Assembly: GCF_963668085.1 (NCBI RefSeq)
Contig: NZ_OY764059.1
Location: 1,426,001-1,490,000 of the forward strand
Reading direction: 5' to 3'
DNA from: an uncultured Ilyobacter sp.
GTDB taxonomy: Bacteria > Fusobacteriota > Fusobacteriia > Fusobacteriales > Fusobacteriaceae
DNA length: 64,000 nucleotides
Every line of letters starts with the position of its first letter. Position 1 is the first letter of the stretch. Below, piece by piece: positions 43,248-52,157 of the stretch. A model generated the notes under the pieces. The model worked only from the letters and a program-made list of their open reading frames with translations, did not search any database and had not been told where the DNA came from. The position numbers and the translations under genes are program-made.

Positions 43248-44462
43248 CTACCTGCTTCTAAGATTATCCACAGCTTCTTTTTTTATTTCTGGAGTTACAG
43301 TTATAAAAGTTACCAGGACGGATACCGTAGATCCCAGTAAAAAAGCGAAGATAAGAAGCCTCCAGCTAAAAAACATATAAATAGTACTCTGAATATTCAT
43401 CACATCAGAAACAGTCTCTAAAACTTCCCCGAGCCTTATACCGTGGACTGAAAAATAATATACAACAGCCCCTCCTGTTACAATTCCAAGCATAGATGCA
43501 AAAGCCCCTATAAGCCCCCCCTCGAGACAGAGAAGATTCCTTATTTCACTATTTCTCATCCCCTGGGACTTTAGGACTCCTATCTCTTTTCTTCTTTCAA
43601 AAACCACCATCATCATTGTGTTTGTGATACCTATTCCTGAAAGTAGACTCAAGATTACTGTGAATATAAATTTTACAACTGGAAAAACCGAGGACATATA
43701 TTCGTTTATCCCTATCTCACTCCAGAGTTTTACCAGATAATTTTTCCCAAGTTTAGACACCAATATTTTCTTATAATCTTCTGATTTTTTTTCTGCGTCG
43801 GGATAGAGGAGAAATTCAGTCACCGCTCCTTCCATATCCAACAGATACTGGGCATCATTTAAGGTAATATAAAAACTCCTGTTGAGTCGTCCGTTGTCCA
43901 TCTTATAAAATCCGGCTATTTTATAATTAAGAGCCGAAATTGACCTGTCCTGTGTAAAGGTAAGGACAGTAACAGAATCCCCGATTTTTAAACCGAGTTT
44001 CTCTCTCACCTTGCTTCCTATTATTATCTCATTATTTTTTTCAAAATCTAAAAATCTCCCCTCATAAATAAAATTATCAAATCCAATTATATTTCTGTCC
44101 TCTTTTTCAATCCCAACTCCCACTGCTCTCTCATCTTTATCATGGGAAAAAATCATTGCACCAAATTTTATCCTTCCAATGGCAGTTCCCTCAAAGTCTA
44201 TAAGATACTTTCGAATCTCCTCAGAAGATACATTAGAGGATGTGTCTAGAGATTTTTCTTTTAACTGAAAATCCAGAGCAGTCACCCTCACAATCCCAGT
44301 AAGTTTCTTCCCCTCCTCTGTAAACATCCTTTCCACTCCATATACCCAGCCTAGGCCGACTGTGACTCCCATTATTCCCACCATGGTAGAGATCAATGTG
44401 AGAAAAGACCTTCTTTTGTTTCTAAAAATATTTCTAAATGCTATTTTAAACATAACCCTCAC
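43248..44462 (-). CDS. FtsX-like ABC permease 2 of Lol-type system
   Basis: A 404-residue MacB/FtsX-fold permease. An N-terminal amphipathic segment FKIAFRNIFRNKRRSFLTLI precedes the first helix. A large periplasmic domain spans about residues 45-270, and three helices follow at the C-terminal end, with MMMVVFERRKEIGVLKSQGM, the coupling-helix motif. It overlaps the upstream permease by four bases and is followed after 10 bases by the LolA-like gene. The two permeases are similar to each other, so they probably form a LolC/LolE-type heterodimer. Confidence 0.87.
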   Translation of the reverse strand: MRVMFKIAFRNIFRNKRRSFLTLISTMVGIMGVTVGLGWVYGVERMFTEEGKKLTGIVRVTALDFQLKEKSLDTSSNVSSEEIRKYLIDFEGTAIGRIKFGAMIFSHDKDERAVGVGIEKEDRNIIGFDNFIYEGRFLDFEKNNEIIIGSKVREKLGLKIGDSVTVLTFTQDRSISALNYKIAGFYKMDNGRLNRSFYITLNDAQYLLDMEGAVTEFLLYPDAEKKSEDYKKILVSKLGKNYLVKLWSEIGINEYMSSVFPVVKFIFTVILSLLSGIGITNTMMMVVFERRKEIGVLKSQGMRNSEIRNLLCLEGGLIGAFASMLGIVTGGAVVYYFSVHGIRLGEVLETVSDVMNIQSTIYMFFSWRLLIFAFLLGSTVSVLVTFITVTPEIKKEAVDNLRSR

Positions 44463-45652
44463 CGATCCTTTATAGCTTCTGAAGGATCTAATCTTATTGA
44501 TTTTATTGCAGGATATATCGAAGCAACTGCAGAAAAAAGAATTCCCACAATAAATATAATTAAAGACTTCTCTAAGTCAAAATAAAGATAAAGTCGATCT
44601 GAAAAAGGTATGTTTATTCCCAGATCGCTACTTTTTATTGCTATTTGTATTCCGTTGTTTTGGTAATATTTAGTGGTTATACCTCCAAAAATAAAACCTA
44701 TAAAACTTCCCAAACTTCCTACAAAGGTGCCCTCTCCTAAAAAGAGAAGTAAAATTTCCCTGTTATTCATACCATTTGCCATCATTATGCCTATCTCTTT
44801 TTGACGTTCTAGCATGGCCATGAGCATTGTATTGGCTATTGTCACACCTGCCATGACCAGAATGGTCATACTTATTATGGCAAAGGCTTTTCTTCTTATA
44901 GAAGTTATCCTAAGTATGTCCTTTATCTCTTCCTGCCAAGGAATAAAATCTATCTGTAGTTTTTCTAGACTTTCAACTTCTTCATCAGTTAGCAGAGTCT
45001 TTACAGCAATATCATTTATAAAAGGGGTGTCTGCAAATCTATGAGCAAAATCTAGATCAATAAAAATACTGCTGCTGTCCATAAGGGTATTCCCGGTTTT
45101 TATTATCCCTGTTATAACTAAACTATATGCATTTATACTCTGTGATGCAGTTCTTGCTATGATAGTCACTTCATTCCCTATACCCAGATCCAGTAGCCTT
45201 GCCATCTCAAATCCTACTACCAGTGAATTCTCATCATCCACAAAGGATCCCTCGACCATGTATTTGTCCCTTTCAAATACAAGGTTCTCTTTTGGGGATT
45301 CGACCCCTATAAACTGAGCTATAAGCTCTTCCTTCCCGTCAGTTATACTTCCCTTAAACAGAAGTCTTTTACTGTAATCTTTATTTTTTAGTATTTTTTC
45401 TACTTTTTCTAGATTTTCTATGGGATATTCTAGCTGGTCATTATCATCTTTTTCTAGATAAAAATCTTTCCCGTATATTTTATAATGGGATGTGTCAGTT
45501 TTTATATAAATATCAGTTATTTGATTTTCTAGCCCTGAATTTAAACCCTCACCTAAAATTGCAAGGTATATTCCAACAATCATTGTTATCAAGGTGAGAA
45601 CAGTTCTTTTCTTGTACCTGAATATATTTCTGAATATCATTTTCAATATCAT
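44459..45652 (-). CDS. FtsX-like ABC permease 1 of Lol-type system
   Basis: A 397-residue paralogue of the downstream permease. It has the same architecture, starting LKMIFRNIFRYKKRTVLTLI, a periplasmic domain to about residue 260, then ANTMLMAMLERQKEIGIMMA as the coupling region and three C-terminal helices, the last ending IYPAIKSIRLDPSEAIKDR. It overlaps both neighbouring genes by four bases, a sign of strict translational coupling. Confidence 0.87.
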   Translation of the reverse strand: MILKMIFRNIFRYKKRTVLTLITMIVGIYLAILGEGLNSGLENQITDIYIKTDTSHYKIYGKDFYLEKDDNDQLEYPIENLEKVEKILKNKDYSKRLLFKGSITDGKEELIAQFIGVESPKENLVFERDKYMVEGSFVDDENSLVVGFEMARLLDLGIGNEVTIIARTASQSINAYSLVITGIIKTGNTLMDSSSIFIDLDFAHRFADTPFINDIAVKTLLTDEEVESLEKLQIDFIPWQEEIKDILRITSIRRKAFAIISMTILVMAGVTIANTMLMAMLERQKEIGIMMANGMNNREILLLFLGEGTFVGSLGSFIGFIFGGITTKYYQNNGIQIAIKSSDLGINIPFSDRLYLYFDLEKSLIIFIVGILFSAVASIYPAIKSIRLDPSEAIKDR

Positions 45653-46332
45653 GTTGAGTCACCTTCTTTTATCCCGTCTCGTAGCCTTACAACTCGTTTT
45701 GCTTTCTCAATTATTTTCAGATCATGAGAGGAAAAAATAAAGGTTATATTGTGTTCCTCATTGAGTTTTTTCATCATTGCAAGAATGGACTCACCTGTCA
45801 CACTGTCTAGGTTTGCAGTAGGTTCATCTGCCAATATAATACTTGGTTTTTTTACCAGAGCCCGGGCCACTGCGACCCTTTGCTGCTGGCCACCTGAGAT
45901 TTCAGAGGGTCTTCTGTTTCTCAGTTCATAAATATCCATCTCTTTTAAAATAGTTTCCACCATCTCTTTTTTTGTCTCTTTATCATGAATCCCGAGAAGG
46001 TCTAATGAAAACTCCACATTCTCATATACTGTCAACACAGGAATAAGGCTGTAGTCCTGAAATATAAACCCTATCTTCTCTCGTCTAAAATTCGAGGCAT
46101 CCTTAGGTTTTAAAAGGGAAAGGTCAACCCCATCTACCACAGCCTCGCCAGAGGTAGCTCTGTCCATAGCCCCTATAATATTTAAAAGAGTAGTTTTTCC
46201 TGATCCTGAAGGTCCTGCCAAAACTGTGAACTCACCCTTTTGAATATCTAGACTTATGCCATTTAGAGCCTTAACCTCTAGAGCACCCTTTAGATAAATC
46301 TTTTTTATATTTTTAAGACTCACTATAGCCAT
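45649..46332 (-). CDS. LolD-like ABC transporter ATPase
   Basis: A 227-residue MacB/LolD-type ATPase. Walker A GPSGSGKTT, the Q-loop FIFQDYSLIPVLTVYENVE with the LolD-family spacing, signature ISGGQQQRVAVARALV and Walker B IILADEPTANLD are all intact. It pairs with the two FtsX-like permeases to power lipid or lipoprotein release from the inner membrane. It follows the beta-barrel gene by 12 bases. Confidence 0.92.
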   Translation of the reverse strand: MAIVSLKNIKKIYLKGALEVKALNGISLDIQKGEFTVLAGPSGSGKTTLLNIIGAMDRATSGEAVVDGVDLSLLKPKDASNFRREKIGFIFQDYSLIPVLTVYENVEFSLDLLGIHDKETKKEMVETILKEMDIYELRNRRPSEISGGQQQRVAVARALVKKPSIILADEPTANLDSVTGESILAMMKKLNEEHNITFIFSSHDLKIIEKAKRVVRLRDGIKEGDST

Positions 46333-46344
46333 CCTCTGCCTCCT

Positions 46345-47319
46345 CTAAAAAAATCCTTGAATTTCAAAAACCAGTTCACTGTCTAACTCTTCTCCGGAAG
46401 AGTACTGGTACAAACCCCTAAAATTATTATAATAATTATAAGATACCTGAATATTAAAATAATCATTTAGTTTATAGGTAAGGCCCGACCTTACATAGAG
46501 ATAGCTTATTTTCCCGTCTACAAGTAAACTCTGAAAGACTTCAATATCTTCACTGACAACATAGTTATACCTGAGATACAGAGCACCCATGTCTTCTTCT
46601 TTTATATATATGCCCTCTGCCAAGGTATATAGTAGATTTCCACTGAGGTCAAAACTGTAGTCTCCTCCTAGAACAAGGGCATTCTGATCAAAATCATCTG
46701 ATTCCTTGTGTATAAGCTGTGACCAGATTCCTATACCTGCATCTCCCTTTACCTCTAGTACCACATCTTCGTTCTTATTTACCTCTCCCAAAATATTTTT
46801 TTTATCATAATGAAAATAATTTGCCATGAATTCATAGTTGTCCACCAAGAAAGTATAACGGGTTCCTATATTATCATCCCTGGCTGAATTTTTAAAAACT
46901 ACCCCTTCAAGACGGGACATATTTTCTAAATTGTATTTTAACCTCAATAAATCGAGGCCATCCTTATCACTTCTAGGATTTTCAAGATCAACTTCATTAA
47001 AAACATCTGCTCCATTGAAAATATAGGCACTTCCCCAGACTATCATCTGACGCCCTACACCAAAGGTGGTAGAATCACCATATATTTCTAGATAACCTCT
47101 ATACAACTCCAAGTATTCTTCAGGATCGTCTGTAGCCTTTAGAGAGACCTGGGAATAAAAATTATCCTCCTGATGCTCTGCTCCTAATATAAGCTCTATA
47201 GAACCATAGCTGCTGTTGTAAGAGTTAAATCTTTGGGTTCCCTCTACCTCCCCAAAGTAATCTAGGGAGAAAACTTTAGAAAAAACAATTAAAAATATAA
47301 AAGCAAATAATTTTTTCAT
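46345..47319 (-). CDS. Probable outer-membrane beta-barrel of the Lol-like operon
   Basis: A 324-residue exported protein with a signal peptide (MKKLFAFIFLIVFSKVFS). The body is alternating polar/hydrophobic beta-strand-like sequence rich in Tyr, Gly and Asp, and it ends in FEIQGFF, a C-terminal Phe as expected for BAM-assembled outer-membrane proteins. I do not recognise a named family, though porin-like strands such as LLRLKYNLENMSRLEGVVFK resemble DUF1302-like barrels. It is first in the operon with LolD-like, two permeases and a LolA-like protein. It is probably the outer-membrane receiver or channel of that export route. Confidence 0.7.
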   Translation of the reverse strand: MKKLFAFIFLIVFSKVFSLDYFGEVEGTQRFNSYNSSYGSIELILGAEHQEDNFYSQVSLKATDDPEEYLELYRGYLEIYGDSTTFGVGRQMIVWGSAYIFNGADVFNEVDLENPRSDKDGLDLLRLKYNLENMSRLEGVVFKNSARDDNIGTRYTFLVDNYEFMANYFHYDKKNILGEVNKNEDVVLEVKGDAGIGIWSQLIHKESDDFDQNALVLGGDYSFDLSGNLLYTLAEGIYIKEEDMGALYLRYNYVVSEDIEVFQSLLVDGKISYLYVRSGLTYKLNDYFNIQVSYNYYNNFRGLYQYSSGEELDSELVFEIQGFF

Positions 47320-47598
47320 ATTTCCCCCGCCTTTTCAAAAGAATAAAAATTTTAACCTTCATTTATTCTATTCTGCCTTATAAATTAATTCCTTTGATTG
47401 GCGAAACATTATAATATACGTAAGAATACCGATCTATTTACCAGGTCTTAAAATTTCATATACAAAGATTTTTCTATAAATAAACTCTAAAAAATAAATA
47501 TCTTATCGTTATATTTTAGAGGCTCTCTCTGATTCTTGATTTAAAGAAAAAACTTGTGTAGACTTTAATGAATAAAAACAGATCAGAGGAGGACAAAA

Positions 47599-48387
47599 AT
47601 GCTCATTAAGGTGCTGGTGGAAAACAACTCAGGTGACCTGTGTAAAGGGGAAAAGGGACTTTCCCTCTATATAGAGGCTGATAATAAAAAAATACTCTTA
47701 GACACTGGAGAAACATCTCTTTTTTTAGAAAATGCATCTAAACTAAATGTAACTTTAAATGACTTAGACTTTGTTGTCTTGAGCCATGGTCATTTTGACC
47801 ACGGAGACGGTCTTAGATTTATAAAGAATAAAAAACTCATATGCCATCCCGATTCCTTCAAAAGACGATTTAGAAAAAGAGATAGTTCTTATCTCGGACT
47901 TCACATGGATCTAGAAAAGGCCAATTCAAAATTTGATCTTACCATGATTAGAGAACCATATAAACTATCTGAAAATATAATTTTTCTAGGAGAAATCCCC
48001 AGAGAAAATAACTTTGAAAGTAAAAATACGCCTTTTAAATTTGAAAACGGTGAAGATGACTTTGTTTTAGATGATTCGGCTCTCGTCATAAATTCTGAAA
48101 AAGGTCTTATTGTAATTCCAGGATGTTCTCACTCAGGCATATGCAATATAATCAGCTATGCAAAAAAAGTAACAGGTGTGGACAATGTTTACGCAGTTAT
48201 AGGGGGACTTCATCTCATGAACTTAGACAACGCTACCTACAAAGCCATTGATTTTTTGAAAAAGGAAAATATCAGTATCTTTTCTCCTATTCACTGTACA
48301 AAAAAAATTGTAGCAGATGAAATCTCTAAGTTATTGATAAATACCAGTGTAAAAAGAAGTTTTTCAGGAGACACCATTTCTCTCTAA
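47599..48387 (+). CDS. Metallo-beta-lactamase fold hydrolase
   Basis: A 262-residue cytoplasmic MBL-fold protein. The metal motif HxHxDH is present as SHGHFDHGDG near residue 60, a later metal His is in PGCSHSGICNI, and GGLHLMN plus PIHCT complete the family pattern. The size and motifs match the group annotated as 7,8-dihydropterin-6-methyl-4-(beta-D-ribofuranosyl)-aminobenzene-phosphate synthase-like. Fermenter genomes carry many such enzymes of unknown use. GGAGGAC precedes the ATG. It is monocistronic, between two terminator-bounded units. Confidence 0.8.
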   Translation: MLIKVLVENNSGDLCKGEKGLSLYIEADNKKILLDTGETSLFLENASKLNVTLNDLDFVVLSHGHFDHGDGLRFIKNKKLICHPDSFKRRFRKRDSSYLGLHMDLEKANSKFDLTMIREPYKLSENIIFLGEIPRENNFESKNTPFKFENGEDDFVLDDSALVINSEKGLIVIPGCSHSGICNIISYAKKVTGVDNVYAVIGGLHLMNLDNATYKAIDFLKKENISIFSPIHCTKKIVADEISKLLINTSVKRSFSGDTISL

Positions 48388-48397
48388 AGATTAGAAC

Positions 48398-48446
48398 AAC
48401 TAAAAAAATCCCTCTGAGCCTCAGTTCAATGGGATTTTTTTAGTTG
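48398..48446. terminator. Terminator after the MBL gene
   Basis: AACTAAAAAAATCCC at 48398-48412 pairs with GGGATTTTTTTAGTT at 48431-48445. The inner loop also contains CTGAG/CTCAG. It probably also serves the convergent pel operon. Confidence 0.75.
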
Positions 48447-48484
48447 CTGAATTATCTGCTATGCAATTAATAAATTTCTGACAT

Positions 48485-49471
48485 CTACCAAATATACTGT
48501 ACTCCAATGAGGGCAAGAAAATAAACTCCTGAATCTGTGGTGGAACTGCTATCAGAAACATTCTTTTTATATCCATAGCCAGGTAGTCCTATTTTAGAGA
48601 AAACTCTTAAATTTGGATAGAACTCCCTGTTATATAGGATATGGGGATATAAGGTGAGTTCACCTGTATAATCCTGGCTTGTTCCCCCTATAAACTTATC
48701 CACATCCACCTCTGTTTCAAAGCAAAAGGCCCAGTTTTTAGTATACTCATAAGTCCATCTAGTTATACTTTCAAGTCCTAGAAGATAGGTTCCATCATAA
48801 GCACCATAGTCGTAATATTCGTTGTAAAGGGTGTTAAAGGTCTGCCATCCGTGTCCCCAGTTGGTAGCTGAAAGAAGATTTCCTTCAAGAGAATATCCGT
48901 CCCTTCCAGTGACAAATACTTTCCCCAACCAAAAATCAAAGCCCCAGTAAGTTCCACCCATTCCAAAATCGGCGTCTGTCCTCACTCTGTACCTCAGAGC
49001 AAATTCATTTTTTTCATAGTTTCCCCCGCTCTCATCTGGAAGCCCCAGATTATTATATTCCCACATAATTCCAAAGTCTGTACTCCACATATTACCTGCA
49101 AAATTATGCCTGCCTGTATCTTTTACAAAACCCACAAGACTATCCCATCCGTTATAATTTACACTGCCGTTTCCCAGATCATCATCGATATAGAACTCAT
49201 GGTCTGTATCATATTCAAAATCCCATTTTTCATCCAAAGCAATATAACCCTGAGCTATTTTCCACTCTACCAGCGAATAAGCCGCACCGTATTCATAACT
49301 TAAATAATGCCTTATACTATTTTGCTCTGATACAGGTTCATAAAAATTTAAAACATCAATTCCTCTGTTTTTTCCTACGAAACTTTTTTCCTCTAAGACC
49401 AGCTCATCTTTTGAAAAGGATGTCAGAGATACTAAAAGCATTAAAAAAAATATATTCTTAACTCTATTCAC
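48485..49471 (-). CDS. Outer-membrane beta-barrel candidate at the end of the pel operon
   Basis: A 328-residue exported protein (signal MNRVKNIFFLMLLVSLTSFS). The mature sequence is rich in aromatic and acidic residues in strand-like alternation, such as YRVRTDADFGMGGTYWGFDF and EYTKNWAFCFETEVDVDKF, and ends ALIGVQYIW with a terminal Trp, typical of outer-membrane barrels. Fusobacterial porin-like or OmpG-like proteins have this look. It overlaps the pelG gene by eight bases, so it is cotranscribed and translationally coupled. It is the best candidate for the Pel export pore in place of PelB's barrel. That role is inferred from position only. Confidence 0.65.
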   Translation of the reverse strand: MNRVKNIFFLMLLVSLTSFSKDELVLEEKSFVGKNRGIDVLNFYEPVSEQNSIRHYLSYEYGAAYSLVEWKIAQGYIALDEKWDFEYDTDHEFYIDDDLGNGSVNYNGWDSLVGFVKDTGRHNFAGNMWSTDFGIMWEYNNLGLPDESGGNYEKNEFALRYRVRTDADFGMGGTYWGFDFWLGKVFVTGRDGYSLEGNLLSATNWGHGWQTFNTLYNEYYDYGAYDGTYLLGLESITRWTYEYTKNWAFCFETEVDVDKFIGGTSQDYTGELTLYPHILYNREFYPNLRVFSKIGLPGYGYKKNVSDSSSTTDSGVYFLALIGVQYIW

Positions 49472-52157
49472 CTACATACCTCCCCTCTCTGTCAAATCCA
49501 TTTCTGTCAATTCCTGAGGAGTTATATCCCCTTCGGTCATAACCATCTTTATCATAACCATAAATATCATAGCCTTTCGGATCATACAAGGTCCCTGTAA
49601 CTATATGTGTAGCATCATTTTTCCATCCATCTTTACTATAATTTTTACCTGTAGTTTGGTGTAAGCCGTTTCTGTCAAAACCAAGGATGTCATATTTTGT
49701 ACCTGTTTTTTTACTTATCCCACGGCTGTTCCATCCGTATTTATCATATCGGCTACCTGTTTCCTTATTTATTCCTCGCATATCAAATCCGTAATAATCA
49801 TACCTAGTGCCTGTTCCTTTAAAGATGCCTTTCCTACTCCATCCTGACCTATTATATCCGTCGGAGTCAAGACCCCTATCATCATAACCACTTTTATCAT
49901 AACCTTCCTTATTGTAGCCATTAACATCATAATAATCTCTTGTCTCTGAATTTAAACCATACCAGGTCCAACCATTTACATCAAATTCTGTTTTTGTATC
50001 TTTATGAATCCCCTCAGTGTCAAATCCAAGAAGGTCATATTTTGTCCCGGTTTTATTATGAATCCCTTTAAAATTAAAACCTCTTTCATCATATTTCGAT
50101 TTTGTAGCAGGGTTATAACCATCTTTCTCAAAGCCCCTATAGTCCACTGTAGTGCCAGTATATTTAAACAGCCCGTCTCTGTTCCAACCTTCACGGTCAA
50201 AGCCTTGAGTATCTTTACCTTCCCTGTCGTATCCCTCTATGTTATAACCGTAAATGTTGTACCCCGAGTGATCATAATATTCTCCAGTGTCCTTATTCAC
50301 TCCGTACCTATTCCATCCGTCTTTGTTAAATTCCATTCCCGTGTCCTTATGAATCCCCTCTCTTGTAAACCCGTCTTTATTATATACTGAGTCTGTCTCA
50401 CTACTATAGCCAGAGACATCGAACCCCTCTTCATCAAAAGATGTCCCTGTGACAGAATGAGTTCCAAAAAAATCAAAGCCATAATAATCATAAGGTGAGT
50501 CTGTAAAAAGATTCCAGCCCAAAGATGTAAAACCCCTTCTATCTGCACCATCAGAGTTATAGCCCTGAATATCATAACCATCTAGGCCATAGGTGCTCAT
50601 AGTATGCCAGTTATGCCTTGTTATCTGATTAAAACCTCTTTCATCATATCTAGAGCATCCATTCAAGAATCCAGACAATAGTAGGATAACTATAACAGGC
50701 AGATAAGCTTTTCTGCTCAAAAACCTGTCTAGCATGTCTAAAAAAGGACTTCTTATTACACTTTTAAAATTCTGTCTATAGAAAGTCGTATAGCTGATAT
50801 TTTTAAAGAGTTTATCCAGTAAAATATTTGCAAATAAGAGCGTTATAAAGGAGGAGAGAAAAAAACCTACTCCAGTATATTCATTTCCAAGTTTTACAAA
50901 ATAAAGAGAAAATAAAAGATCTGTTATAAAAAACACAAAAGAAACCATGAGAGCCTGTATCCTTGCATCAAAATATAAAAATATTGTTATAATCATGGAT
51001 ATAAACACAGCACAAAAAGCTGAAAAAAGTGATATCCTAAACAGATCCAATAGATACAGGTCTAGCCCAAAGTTTTCAAATATCAATTTAGAAAGAAGGG
51101 CAAGGGATATACTTATGAAAAACTGCATTTCCATACAGTAAAACATCTCCCTTTTTAAAACATCCATCATTGTAGCCAAACTTTTGTCTATATCCTCTAA
51201 AGTTCCCTTATAAGATATATGAGCGTAATAAGTTTTATAGTCTGGAAAAAATTTAGTCTCTAAGAAAACAACAAAGTATACCATGCTGGGAATAGTTATA
51301 AAGAAGGCGTAAAACAAAGCCACTTCATAAAAAGGTGATGCTGTAAAAGTCTCAGCAATTATATAATGTTCCCCCTTTGTCCAAACAATAAAAAGATGAA
51401 CCCAAATTCCCAAAATATAAAATAAGCCCATAAAAAAAAGAGATGAGTAACCTTTTAAGTACTTTAAAAAACCAAACTCAGTACCTTCTCTCTCCTTAAA
51501 GGCTGACAGAAGATAATAGGACAAAAGTAAAAAAGTCAACAGTATTCCCATTGTATAGGCAAAAATAAGATTGGTCGCCAAAAAGTTTTCTGGAAAATCA
51601 ATGGGGTTTTTTATGAGATAAAACCCTAAAACCATCGCCAGAAGATTGCCAGCAAAATAAGAAAAGGCCACAAATTTATAATTTTTTAATACATTAACAA
51701 AACACATTCCTATCCATGATGCTGATAATAAAGTAAAAAGAATCACAGCCATTTTTTTATAATAATATGGAAGTGGAGAATTACGTAAAAACAGGCTTCC
51801 CATTATAAATGCCATTATGATTATTATTTTTATTACTCCTATATAGGTTTTTCTCAGCTCGTTGCTTCTCTTTTGATAGATGCAGTCTGACATATACCTT
51901 GTTACAACATACTGCCAAGGGGTTGCCAGTAGTTGGGAAAATATAAAACAATAAAGTACCGTAGACATAAATAATACTCTTTCGTCTCTTATAAATATAT
52001 ATTCTCTAGATATAATCATGAGAAAATTCAGACTTATTGTTGTGATCAGCCACGGTCCTACACTTACAAGAGTGGAATAAGCTATGGCTTTAAGATCTCC
52101 AAGAGTACTGTCACTTTTTGAGAACAACTTTCTAAATTCAAATCCTATTCCTGCCAT
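49464..52157 (-). CDS. pelG: PelG polysaccharide transporter fused to a GYD-repeat domain
   Basis: An 897-residue protein. Residues 1-465 are PelG: MAGIGFEFRKLFSKSDSTLG is the diagnostic start, followed by 12 predicted helices of the MOP flippase-like fold that moves Pel polymer across the inner membrane. Ordinary PelG ends near residue 455. Here residues 475-501 (LDRFLSRKAY, then a hydrophobic stretch, FLNGC) form another helix with a lipobox-like LNGC at Cys501. Residues 504-893 are Gly/Tyr/Asp-rich repeats, see the separate entry. The reading frame is open throughout. The extra helix should put the repeats outside the inner membrane. An internal start at Met475 could instead give a free lipoprotein. 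The gene overlaps pelF by 13 bases. Confidence 0.9.
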   Translation of the reverse strand: MAGIGFEFRKLFSKSDSTLGDLKAIAYSTLVSVGPWLITTISLNFLMIISREYIFIRDERVLFMSTVLYCFIFSQLLATPWQYVVTRYMSDCIYQKRSNELRKTYIGVIKIIIIMAFIMGSLFLRNSPLPYYYKKMAVILFTLLSASWIGMCFVNVLKNYKFVAFSYFAGNLLAMVLGFYLIKNPIDFPENFLATNLIFAYTMGILLTFLLLSYYLLSAFKEREGTEFGFLKYLKGYSSLFFMGLFYILGIWVHLFIVWTKGEHYIIAETFTASPFYEVALFYAFFITIPSMVYFVVFLETKFFPDYKTYYAHISYKGTLEDIDKSLATMMDVLKREMFYCMEMQFFISISLALLSKLIFENFGLDLYLLDLFRISLFSAFCAVFISMIITIFLYFDARIQALMVSFVFFITDLLFSLYFVKLGNEYTGVGFFLSSFITLLFANILLDKLFKNISYTTFYRQNFKSVIRSPFLDMLDRFLSRKAYLPVIVILLLSGFLNGCSRYDERGFNQITRHNWHTMSTYGLDGYDIQGYNSDGADRRGFTSLGWNLFTDSPYDYYGFDFFGTHSVTGTSFDEEGFDVSGYSSETDSVYNKDGFTREGIHKDTGMEFNKDGWNRYGVNKDTGEYYDHSGYNIYGYNIEGYDREGKDTQGFDREGWNRDGLFKYTGTTVDYRGFEKDGYNPATKSKYDERGFNFKGIHNKTGTKYDLLGFDTEGIHKDTKTEFDVNGWTWYGLNSETRDYYDVNGYNKEGYDKSGYDDRGLDSDGYNRSGWSRKGIFKGTGTRYDYYGFDMRGINKETGSRYDKYGWNSRGISKKTGTKYDILGFDRNGLHQTTGKNYSKDGWKNDATHIVTGTLYDPKGYDIYGYDKDGYDRRGYNSSGIDRNGFDREGRYVGE
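49479..50648 (-). repeat. Nested 18- and 5-residue protein repeats in PelG tail
   Basis: Codons 504-893 of pelG. About fourteen 18-residue units fit G-[FWY]-x3-G-x5-T-x2-[YF]-[DN]-x2, for example GFNFKGIHNKTGTKYDLL (693-710), GFDMRGINKETGSRYDKY (790-807) and GWNSRGISKKTGTKYDIL (808-825). Runs of 5-residue units GYDxx or GYNxx separate groups of these, at 632-651, 747-771 and 862-893. The Gly is nearly invariant and aromatic and acidic residues are periodic, suggesting a beta-solenoid or ladder. Units have diverged at the DNA level, so the array is old or under selection rather than a recent slippage product. Confidence 0.9.

Noticed and set aside
49976..50581. Out-of-frame ORFs on both strands across the pelG repeats
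   Set aside because: They are by-products of repetitive codon use in the pelG frame.
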